From Betaproteobacteria bacterium HGW-Betaproteobacteria-2 (GTDB lineage: Bacteria > Pseudomonadota > Gammaproteobacteria > Burkholderiales > Methylophilaceae): 12,216 nt of DNA. Below are positions 6,799 to 12,216 of this stretch, one piece after another. How positions within the stretch are numbered: the first letter of the stretch is position 1; each line of letters starts with the position of its first letter. The notes below the pieces were generated by a model. It was given only the letters and a program-made list of their open reading frames with translations, was not told the DNA's origin and did not search any database. Position numbers and translations under genes: made by a program. The stretch spans positions 1 to 12,216 of the forward strand of contig PHCM01000024.1 of NCBI GenBank assembly GCA_002842255.1, given 5' to 3'.

Positions 6799-7596
6799 AT
6801 GCTGATCGATACCCATTGCCATCTGGATGCCTCCGAGTTCGATGCCGACCGCACGGCGGTGATGGATGCTGCGATTGCGGACGGCGTCGGCATGATGGTG
6901 GTGCCGGCGGTCCATCGCGATACCTTTGCGCCCGTGCTGCGTCTGTCGCAGCAGCATGCCGAGTGCGCCTGTGCGCTGGGCATCCATCCCATGTATGTCG
7001 AACGCTCCACGCCTGATGATTTGCAGGCCTTGAAGCCGCTGCTGGACAATCCGCATGTCGTGGCGGTCGGCGAGATCGGTCTGGATTTCTTCGTCGAAGG
7101 CTACAACCGCGAAATGCAGGAGTTCTATTTCGTTGAACAGCTCAAGCTGGCAAAAGCCTTTGACCTGCCGGTGATCCTGCATGTGCGGCGCTCGATCGAC
7201 ACCATCCTCAAATATCTGCGTATATATAAGGTGCGCGGCGGCATTGCGCACGCCTTCAATGGTAGCGAGCAACAGGCGCAGGAATTCATCAAACTCGGTT
7301 TCAAGCTGGGTTTCGGTGGTGCCATGACTTATCCGCGCGCCACCAAGCTGCGCTATCTGGCCGAATATCTACCGCTGGATGCCATCGTGCTGGAGACCGA
7401 TGCGCCTGACATGGCGCCGGAATGGCTGGGGCATGGAGCGCGTAACAGCCCCGAACAATTGCCGCGTATTGCACAGGTGCTGGCAGACCTGCGCCGGGAA
7501 AATATCTCTGAAATCATTGATATCACTGGCTTTAACGCCCTGCAGGCATTGCCAAAACTGACCCACTTATGCACACCAGCTCACAAGTCACATTAA
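6799..7596 (+). CDS. TatD-family metal-dependent hydrolase (YjjV/TatD-like DNase family)
   Basis: A 265-residue TIM-barrel amidohydrolase-superfamily protein. TatD-family members are metal-dependent nucleases; whether this one acts on DNA or another phosphoester is not shown. All expected ligands are visible: His6 and His8 in DTHCHLD, His63 in GIHP, Glu92 in GEIGLDFF, His128 in ILHVR, His151 in HAFNGS and Asp201 in ETDAP. The short GIHPMYVE section and overall form look more like the YjjV branch than TatD or YcfH. The usual C-terminal NAxxLF motif reads NALQALP. It starts 3 bp after the ribD stop with the Shine-Dalgarno region inside ribD, so translational coupling is likely. Confidence 0.93.
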   Translation: MLIDTHCHLDASEFDADRTAVMDAAIADGVGMMVVPAVHRDTFAPVLRLSQQHAECACALGIHPMYVERSTPDDLQALKPLLDNPHVVAVGEIGLDFFVEGYNREMQEFYFVEQLKLAKAFDLPVILHVRRSIDTILKYLRIYKVRGGIAHAFNGSEQQAQEFIKLGFKLGFGGAMTYPRATKLRYLAEYLPLDAIVLETDAPDMAPEWLGHGARNSPEQLPRIAQVLADLRRENISEIIDITGFNALQALPKLTHLCTPAHKSH

Positions 7597-7843
7597 GTAA
7601 TGTTAAAAAATGTTAATAATCCAATAACATACAGTAAGTTATTGATTTATATATACAAAAACACGAGATTAAAAAATAGGCGATGGCAAAAAATCGTTAT
7701 GGAATGGTAGCTTACATTTTGACGCAACATCAATCCACAAAGTTATCCACAGTTTCTGTGGATTCCCACACGAAGTCTGGGGTCACTGCTACCAGGGTAT
7801 TTGACGCAGCAGATTCCTGCTGGAAGCTCAGAGTGAAAAACGC
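7597..7843. other. AT-rich intergenic region with repeats between the TatD-family gene and mtnA
   Basis: About the first 90 bp are very AT-rich. They carry AATGTTAA twice at exactly 10-bp spacing (7599 and 7609) and an AT hairpin CAATAAC (7622-7628) with GTTATTG (7638-7644). The second half carries a DnaA-box-like cluster, a perfect hairpin at 7745-7763, TTGACGCARCA twice (7719-7729 and 7801-7811), and CAGCAG-ATTC-CTGCTG (7807-7822). No coding sequence and no SAM riboswitch consensus were seen. The mtnA promoter probably lies here; the two TTGACG sequences are -35 candidates without strong -10 partners. Confidence 0.6.
7731..7765. promoter_or_regulatory. Cluster of DnaA-box-like sequences
   Basis: TTATCCACA at 7743-7751 matches the DnaA-box consensus TTATNCACA exactly. 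CAATCCACA at 7731-7739 lies 12 bp before it in the same orientation. TGTGGATTC at 7757-7765 is an inverted near-match. The second and third overlap a perfect hairpin, ATCCACAG-TTT-CTGTGGAT (7745-7763). AT-rich DNA lies immediately to the left. This may be a DnaA-controlled promoter, a titration site or chance; dnaA, dnaN and gyrB are not nearby, so the chromosomal origin is unlikely. Confidence 0.45.
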
Positions 7844-8959
7844 ATGAAAGTCGCAGGACAACATTATCGAACCATCTGGCCGGAAAACGGCGGGCAGATG
7901 AATGGTAGCCAAGCGAATGGCAGTCAAACGGTCGCCATCATCGACCAGACGCAGTTACCACATCATTTCAAAACCCTGCGTGTGGATAGCGTGACTGCCA
8001 TGGTCAGCGCCATCAAGACCATGCAGGTGCGCGGTGCGCCGTTGATCGGCGCCGCTGCCGCTTACGGCATGGCGCTGGCGACCAATGTAGACAGCGATGA
8101 ACATGCACTCAAGCAGGCAGCACATGAACTGCTGGCAAGCAGGCCGACCGCAGTCAATCTGGCCTGGGCGGTGGAGCGCATGCTGCAAGTGCTGCTGCCA
8201 TTGCCAGAGAGCGAACGCTGTGCCGCGGCATGGCGCGAGGCCGCTGCCATCTGCGATGAGGATGTGACTATCAATCAGGCCATCGGCCAGCATGGGCTTG
8301 CCATGCTGCGGACGTTGGCAAAAGAACTGCAGCGTCCACTCAACATCCTGACCCATTGCAACGCCGGCTGGCTGGCGACCGTGGATTGGGGCACCGCGCT
8401 ATCACCGATCTACGCCGCGCATGATGCTGGCCTGGCCGTGCATGTCTGGGTCGATGAAACCCGCCCGCGCAATCAGGGCGCCAGCCTCACGGCGTGGGAG
8501 TTGCAGCAGCACGGCGTGCCGCACACCATCATCAGCGACAATGCCGGCGGCCATCTGATGCAGCATGGCCGGGTCGATTGCGTTATCGTCGGCGCAGACC
8601 GCGTGACGGCCACCGGCGATGTCTGCAACAAGATCGGCACTTATCTGAAAGCGCTGGCCGCATTCGACAACCGCGTGCCGTTCTATGCCGCCGTGCCGAC
8701 GCCCACCATAGACTGGAGTATGTGCGATGGCCTGCGCGAGATCCCGATCGAGGAACGCGATGCAGGGGAGGTGGCCTATATGTCAGGCATGGCAGCTGAT
8801 GGCAGCGTGCAGGCCGTGCGGGTGATCCCGGCCGGCAGCGCCGCCGCCAACCCGGCTTTCGATGTCACACCGGCGCGGCTGGTGACTGGCATCATCACCG
8901 AGCGCGGCATCTGCCCACCGGGCGAATTGCAGCGCATGATCAAGGAGGCGAACCCATGA
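7844..8959 (+). CDS. mtnA: S-methyl-5-thioribose-1-phosphate isomerase
   Basis: MtnA isomerises 5-methylthioribose-1-phosphate (and, in some bacteria, 5-deoxyribose-1-phosphate) to the ribulose-1-phosphate form in methylthioadenosine salvage. The 371-residue sequence shows IIDQTQLP, the MQVRGAPLIGAAAAYG loop (60-75), catalytic Cys172 in THCNAGWLAT, DETRPRNQGASLTAWEL (204-220), Asp252 in GADRVTATGDVCNKIGTY and the C-terminal ITERGICPP. Those two residues correspond to the active-site Cys and Asp of characterised MtnA, and help separate it from eIF2B-like relatives. The N-terminus MKVAGQHYRTIW matches the family, supporting this ATG despite a weak ribosome-binding site. A small duplication adds NGSQANGSQ near residues 20-28. 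It overlaps the downstream aldolase gene by 4 bp (ATGA). Confidence 0.96.
   Translation: MKVAGQHYRTIWPENGGQMNGSQANGSQTVAIIDQTQLPHHFKTLRVDSVTAMVSAIKTMQVRGAPLIGAAAAYGMALATNVDSDEHALKQAAHELLASRPTAVNLAWAVERMLQVLLPLPESERCAAAWREAAAICDEDVTINQAIGQHGLAMLRTLAKELQRPLNILTHCNAGWLATVDWGTALSPIYAAHDAGLAVHVWVDETRPRNQGASLTAWELQQHGVPHTIISDNAGGHLMQHGRVDCVIVGADRVTATGDVCNKIGTYLKALAAFDNRVPFYAAVPTPTIDWSMCDGLREIPIEERDAGEVAYMSGMAADGSVQAVRVIPAGSAAANPAFDVTPARLVTGIITERGICPPGELQRMIKEANP
7901..7930 (+). repeat. 15-bp tandem duplication inside mtnA (NGSQA/NGSQT)
   Basis: Two adjacent 15-bp units (7901-7915 and 7916-7930) agree at 12 of 15 positions and encode NGSQA and NGSQT. The segment lies in a variable turn before the IIDQ strand, where MtnA homologues usually have a shorter loop, so it is probably tolerated. 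Confidence 0.7.
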
Positions 8960-9633
8960 AACCGGAAGCCATAAACCCAGCACCCATGAAAGCAGAACGC
9001 GAACAGCTACTATCTACCATGCAGCGTTTATTGCAATGCGGCCTCAACCGCGGCACCTCTGGCAATGCCAGTGTGCGTGTGGAGGGCGGTCTCTTGATCA
9101 CGCCATCCGGCATGGATGTGGAAGACATGCTGGCGAGTGACATGGTGTTCATGAACATGGACGGTGAATGGGAAGGTGAATCGCAAGGTGCGCGCAAACC
9201 CTCCAGTGAATGGCATTTCCACCTCAACATCCTCAAGCAACGGCCTGAGATCAATGCCGTCATCCACACCCATTCGATGTTCGCCACCACGCTCGCCTGC
9301 CTGCGCAAGGATGTGCCGTCATTCCATTACATGATCGCCGTCACCGGCGGCAACACCATCCGCTGCGCGCCCTATGCCCTGTTCGGCACGCCAGCGCTGT
9401 CAGAGGCTGCGTTGAAAGCATTGGAAGGCCACCGCGCCTGCCTGCTCGCCAACCACGGCATGATCGCCCTGGGTGAGGATCTGAAACAGGCTAATGCGGT
9501 GGCAGTGGAAGTCGAAGCCCTGTGCGAGCAATACCTACACGCCCTGCAGGTGGGCGAACCAGTCTTGTTGAGCCCGCAGGAAATGATAGAGGTGTTCGAT
9601 CAGTTCAAGGGATATGGGAGGTGGGAGGAGTAG
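8956..9633 (+). CDS. Class II aldolase of the fuculose-1-phosphate aldolase type, probably the methylthioribulose/deoxyribulose-1-phosphate aldolase of a DHAP shunt
   Basis: A 225-residue zinc aldolase, FucA-like along its whole length. Catalytic Glu85 is in KPSSEWHFH, zinc ligands are His104 and His106 in IHTH and His167 in LANHG, Tyr125 is in FHYMIA, and Tyr220 is in KGYGRWEE. TSGNASVR and ITPSGMD match the phosphate and DHAP region. E. coli FucA has the same Glu, three His and two Tyr. In Rhodospirillum rubrum and some E. coli strains such an aldolase (Ald2) works with MtnA to split 5-methylthioribulose-1-phosphate or 5-deoxyribulose-1-phosphate into DHAP and an aldehyde. The pairing here supports that role rather than fucose use. 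A plain MtnB dehydratase is the alternative, judged less likely. The first ATG is preferred because AAGGAGG lies 7 nt upstream. Confidence 0.85.
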   Translation: MKPEAINPAPMKAEREQLLSTMQRLLQCGLNRGTSGNASVRVEGGLLITPSGMDVEDMLASDMVFMNMDGEWEGESQGARKPSSEWHFHLNILKQRPEINAVIHTHSMFATTLACLRKDVPSFHYMIAVTGGNTIRCAPYALFGTPALSEAALKALEGHRACLLANHGMIALGEDLKQANAVAVEVEALCEQYLHALQVGEPVLLSPQEMIEVFDQFKGYGRWEE

Positions 9634-9651
9634 CTAAGCTATTGAGGAACC

Positions 9652-10827
9652 TTACTTCATGGGAAAACTGTTGTTCCTAGTGAGGCCTAAAACATCAACA
9701 ACGAATTGTGTCGTCGAGAATCCTTGAGGCTGATGTCCACAGAATCTACCTTCAGCTCGATCAAAAACGTAAGTAGTAGTTGCAACGACTGAATCATTTC
9801 TTAAGTCCTTGATCGTTATTTTTGCTCCACCTATGTTAAGGACATGAGGGATCTCAAGTGGTTCTGTGATAACAGCGTACTCACTTTCTAAACTTCCCGA
9901 CTGTACGCCCCTGTGGTCATTTAGCACGTATTTTGTGTACTTGACTCCATCAGGAATTGCCTCGCCTTGCTTTACCCAGTAGCTATTAGTTTCATAGAAC
10001 AGTATCTGGCCACTATTCAATAGCCCTAAACCTATAACACCTCCCCCAGAGTTATACCAGAAGCCATACTTTGTCCTACTAAAGTACCCTGTCGCATCTG
10101 GGTCAAAGAATATTCCTCTTGTATCGGTGGGCCTACGGAATACATGTTCTTCAGCTACGTTACATATCTCTTTAAAGATTGCATTTCTTCTAGACTGAAT
10201 CGAAAAAAGTGAGTTGTCCCCTACATAGTAGTAAACCGAATATATAGAGGCCGTGAGTACTATCCAACCACTCAATGCCACTCTAATAATCTGGATATTC
10301 TTATGCCTGACAAGTAAAAACTGCCCTATGGCAAAACTACCTATTGAGGTTACCCAAAGGAAATATCCCATGCCGTAAGCAGTAATAGAAGCATAGGTCG
10401 GGGCCTCACTCACCATAATCTTATGGTAAGCCATAAACGAAATTGCCAAGAGGAGCCCAACCATGCCTAGAACGGTTGACGTATCCTTATTTTTATATTT
10501 CCCCACTGCAAGGAAATAGAAAAGGTTTGCATACCATGAAAAATGCCCATCAAGAGGGCCCAGCCAACCCCACCCTAGTAGCACTAAGGACAGTTGCGCA
10601 TCATGTCTTTCAGATAGGTAATATCCTGGCAGCAATAAACATAAGGCAAACAGGATCAAGCTAATTTTTATATGCAAATTTGAGGATTGATTCTCTACCC
10701 CAACCCCAACATCAGCCCTCTTATTTCTAATCTTGTGCCATACATTGAATGCGATGATTCCAAAAATTAGAATCAGCGGTATTCCAGAAATCAACTGCGA
10801 CATAAGGTGAAGAATGTTCGGTCCCAT
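9652..10827 (-). CDS. Unfamiliar six-helix membrane protein with a C-terminal soluble domain
   Basis: A 391-residue protein of unknown function. Hydrophobic segments lie at about 12-29, 53-71, 78-110 (one long or two short), 117-135, 149-172 and 180-203; residues 204-391 are soluble. The N-terminal half contains GWGWLGPLDGHFSWYAN (85-101), a pattern I associate with small membrane proteins of unknown role. The C-terminal part has KEICNVAEEHVFRR (209-222), GIFFDPD, a Gly-rich stretch and an ITIKDLRNDSVVAT strand. It faintly resembles a recurrent proteobacterial hypothetical domain, from memory only. It could be a fusion of the two. The ATG is chosen for a GAGGAG about 11 nt upstream, slightly far; Met9 is an alternative. 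It converges with the aldolase gene 18 bp away. Composition is AT-rich compared with neighbours, suggesting transfer. Confidence 0.8.
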   Translation of the reverse strand: MGPNILHLMSQLISGIPLILIFGIIAFNVWHKIRNKRADVGVGVENQSSNLHIKISLILFALCLLLPGYYLSERHDAQLSLVLLGWGWLGPLDGHFSWYANLFYFLAVGKYKNKDTSTVLGMVGLLLAISFMAYHKIMVSEAPTYASITAYGMGYFLWVTSIGSFAIGQFLLVRHKNIQIIRVALSGWIVLTASIYSVYYYVGDNSLFSIQSRRNAIFKEICNVAEEHVFRRPTDTRGIFFDPDATGYFSRTKYGFWYNSGGGVIGLGLLNSGQILFYETNSYWVKQGEAIPDGVKYTKYVLNDHRGVQSGSLESEYAVITEPLEIPHVLNIGGAKITIKDLRNDSVVATTTYVFDRAEGRFCGHQPQGFSTTQFVVDVLGLTRNNSFPMK

Positions 10828-11209
10828 CTGGTATTAAACTCCTCGATCAAAAATGTCGTGGGATAGTTTGCAATTTGCCGAGTTTTCTAAAGCATGTTGA
10901 CTATCCGTAGGCAATTCAAGCAAGGAATCTCATTCATGTAAAATATTTCTCTTTAATTCATTGATTTATTTAATGGTATCAGAAATTATCCGTAGGTTAT
11001 TCGGGAGTTTTTCCCGGAAACCGAGACCTTTACGTAGCTCTTCAAAAGCCTTGATCTCATGCAAGGTATCTTTTTATTCGAGTTTTTAGCCATATACATT
11101 TGAACTTACTGCGTAGGCGGCCATTTATCATTATATTAATTGATATATTGTTTGCCTTGCGTTGTGCAATGAGCGGAGCGCTTGGCGGCAATTGATGAAA
11201 GGATGCCTA
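10828..11209. other. AT-rich intergenic region with repeats and a possible coding remnant
   Basis: This non-coding stretch separates two divergent genes. TATCCGTAGG occurs twice, 85 bp apart (10902-10911 and 10987-10996), each followed by an ATTC-containing tail. CGGGA-GTTTT-TCCCG near 11001-11015 is a short hairpin without a T run. A TTGATA near 11140 could be a -35 for the plus-strand secreted-protein gene, but the matching -10 is poor. The Shine-Dalgarno AAGGA lies 6 nt before its ATG. Confidence 0.5.
10966..11064 (-). pseudogene. Possible remnant of a coding sequence (32 codons)
   Basis: On the minus strand this frame reads as a plausible charged, amphipathic protein end, with EIKAFEELRKGLGFREKLPN followed by a short tail and a TAA stop. 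Its residue composition looks more protein-like than random AT-rich DNA. It has only a TTG for a start, no ribosome-binding site, and an in-frame stop a few codons upstream. I read it as the C-terminal scrap of a lost gene or a chance reading frame; no family is recognised. Confidence 0.25.
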
Positions 11210-11737
11210 ATGAAAAGTTTGATTGCCCGATCCATATTTACCATCTGCGCTATGGTGATGTTCGTATTGCCGGCACAGGCTGAACCGGTCGCCAAGGTGA
11301 TGGTGCTGGATTATCAGCTGAACGACATGACGGATTTGCCGAATGCACCGGAGGAACTTGAGCGCATCGCATATCTTTCCTCTATCTACAAGCAGCGCTT
11401 GGCAGAGGACGGCGTTGAGTTGGTGCCGGTGAACGAAGCGTTGCAGCATGCGGTGAAGAACGAATCCCCGGCCTATCTCTTTGACAATGTGCCGAATGCG
11501 GCGAAGATGGCACAGGGCAGTGGTGCGGATTATCTGCTGATTGGGGTGGCGTTGAAGTCGACTTATCTGTTTGTCTATCCGCGCATCCTGCTGGTGGATA
11601 TCAGGACGGCGGACGTTGTGATGGCGCGGGCCGCACAATTGGAAAGCTCGTGGTCGGACGAGAACACGACGAAACGCACGGCCGAGAAGCTTGCTGATAT
11701 GGTGAGCGAAGAACTGAAAACGCTGACAGCGAATTAA
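11210..11737 (+). CDS. Secreted DUF2380/DUF3280-like protein of unknown function
   Basis: A 175-residue protein starting [20 protein letters not shown] with a cleavable signal peptide ending PAQA (cut before EPVAKV), so the product is probably periplasmic. The mature part begins with [19 protein letters not shown]. It then has an [16 protein letters not shown] helix, a [27 protein letters not shown] core and a C-terminal [21 protein letters not shown]. This order fits the DUF2380/DUF3280 group of predicted secreted proteins; no biochemical function is known to me. A TTG at 11162 would add 16 residues, but the ATG at 11210 is preferred because AAGGA lies 6 nt upstream and the signal peptide starts there. 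Its TAA overlaps the stop of convergent pyrF. Confidence 0.8.
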   Translation: MKSLIARSIFTICAMVMFVLPAQAEPVAKVMVLDYQLNDMTDLPNAPEELERIAYLSSIYKQRLAEDGVELVPVNEALQHAVKNESPAYLFDNVPNAAKMAQGSGADYLLIGVALKSTYLFVYPRILLVDIRTADVVMARAAQLESSWSDENTTKRTAEKLADMVSEELKTLTAN

Positions 11738-12216
11738 AGGTTTTGCAATTCTTGATGAATGGCTTGCAGCGCCTGTAGCGGGTCGGCGGCTTGCGTGATA
11801 GGGCGGCCGATGACCAGATAATCGGCACCCCAGGCGACGGCTTGTGAGGGGGTGACGACGCGGGATTGATCATCCAGGCTGGCGGTTTTCGGACGGATGC
11901 CCGGTGTCACCAGACAGAAATCTTCGCCCAGTTGTTTCTTCAACAGTTGCGCTTCCTGCGCGGAGCAGACCACGCCATCGAGGCCGGCTTGTCTGGTCAG
12001 GCTAGCTAGGCGCAGCACCTGGTTCTGCAATTCATCTTCCACCCCGATTTCTTTCAGCGCGGACTGGTTCATGCTGGTCAGCACCGTGACGGCAATCAGC
12101 AGCGGCTGGCGGCCACTTTTTGCCACACCTTCACGCGCGGCTTGCATCATGGCGGTGCCGCCGGAGGCATGTACGTTGAGCATCCAGACGCCGAGGCGGC
12201 TGGCAGCTTCGCAGGC
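11734..12216 (-). CDS. pyrF: Orotidine 5'-phosphate decarboxylase, C-terminal two thirds, cut by the window edge
   Basis: PyrF decarboxylates OMP to UMP, the last step of de novo pyrimidine synthesis. The visible 160 residues run from [20 protein letters not shown] to the stop. They include the [10 protein letters not shown] segment, [29 protein letters not shown] and the phosphate-binding VIGRPIT followed by DPLQAL, all characteristic of the group I PyrF barrel. The first 70 or so residues, including the DxKxxD catalytic motif, lie beyond the window. The TAA stop occupies 11736-11734 and overlaps the stop of the secreted-protein gene on the other strand. No hairpin terminator is seen between the two. 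Confidence 0.96.
   Translation of the reverse strand, partial: ACEAASRLGVWMLNVHASGGTAMMQAAREGVAKSGRQPLLIAVTVLTSMNQSALKEIGVEDELQNQVLRLASLTRQAGLDGVVCSAQEAQLLKKQLGEDFCLVTPGIRPKTASLDDQSRVVTPSQAVAWGADYLVIGRPITQAADPLQALQAIHQELQNL

Larger units (their letters stand above)
9634..11209. other. AT-rich, probably horizontally acquired segment
   Basis: Base composition drops visibly right after the aldolase stop and recovers at the start of the secreted-protein gene. Codons such as ATA, TTA and AGA become common. The segment holds one intact gene of unfamiliar type and about 380 bp of non-coding or degenerate DNA. No transposase, integrase, tRNA or flanking direct repeat was found, so the boundaries are only approximate. 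Confidence 0.5.

Noticed and set aside
7622..7644. The AT-only hairpin after the TatD-family gene as an intrinsic terminator
   Set aside because: The stem is A/T except for one C-G pair at each end, so it is too weak, and the following sequence is mixed A/T rather than a T tract.
7745..7763. The perfect hairpin before mtnA read as a terminator for the TatD-family gene
   Set aside because: No T run follows on either strand, and it is built from DnaA-box-like sequence. A regulatory reading fits better.
7597..7843. A SAM riboswitch in front of mtnA
   Set aside because: No SAM-I or SAM-II conserved blocks were found. Such control of mtnA is not typical of proteobacteria.
8956..9633. Calling the aldolase MtnB (methylthioribulose-1-phosphate dehydratase)
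   Set aside because: The sequence follows FucA along its full length, including the aldolase Glu and both Tyr, and ends in the FucA-like KGYG tail. MtnB remains a lower-probability alternative that a tree would settle.
11162..11209. The upstream TTG start of the secreted protein
   Set aside because: It would put 16 residues in front of a well-formed signal peptide. The ATG at 11210 has an AAGGA site at good distance.

Overview
The window looks like chromosomal DNA from a Gram-negative betaproteobacterium, plausibly of the Nitrosomonadales/Gallionellales type. The evidence is fairly GC-rich coding sequence, the glyA, short TfoX-C protein, nrdR, ribD order, and proteobacterial-type housekeeping proteins. 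This placement is inferred from gene content and protein style; no rRNA or other phylogenetic marker is present. No tRNA, rRNA, CRISPR array or complete insertion sequence was recognised.

Layout. (1) Positions 1-2747, minus strand: a tight four-gene unit read right to left. It holds an old-yellow-enzyme-type flavin oxidoreductase, IscX, a YheT-like alpha/beta hydrolase, and the first 159 codons of a phosphomannomutase/phosphoglucomutase cut by the window edge. (2) 2748-3109: a structured divergent intergenic region. It carries a minus-strand intrinsic terminator whose loop is complementary to an upstream segment (attenuator-like), a 17-bp palindrome, a longer hairpin and candidate promoters. 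(3) 3110-7596, plus strand: glyA, TfoX-C protein, nrdR, a small membrane-anchored hypothetical, ribD and a TatD-family hydrolase. (4) 7597-7843: an AT-rich intergenic with a consensus DnaA box, two near-matches and several small repeats. (5) 7844-9633: mtnA overlapping a fuculose-aldolase-like class II aldolase. This pair fits the DHAP-shunt form of methylthioadenosine or 5'-deoxyadenosine salvage. (6) 9634-11209: a visibly AT-rich stretch with one unfamiliar membrane protein on the minus strand and non-coding or degenerate DNA, probably acquired. (7) 11210-12216: a secreted DUF2380/DUF3280-like protein whose stop codon overlaps that of convergent pyrF, the latter cut by the right edge.

How the genes connect. 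GlyA makes glycine and one-carbon units, NrdR represses ribonucleotide reductase genes, and RibD supplies the flavin pathway; the old-yellow-enzyme uses FMN. MtnA and the aldolase would convert methylthioribose-1-phosphate or 5-deoxyribose-1-phosphate through a ribulose-1-phosphate intermediate to DHAP plus an aldehyde. The most interesting signals are the attenuator-like element at about 2811-2903, the mtnA-aldolase operon, the DnaA-box cluster before mtnA, and the acquired-looking membrane gene.
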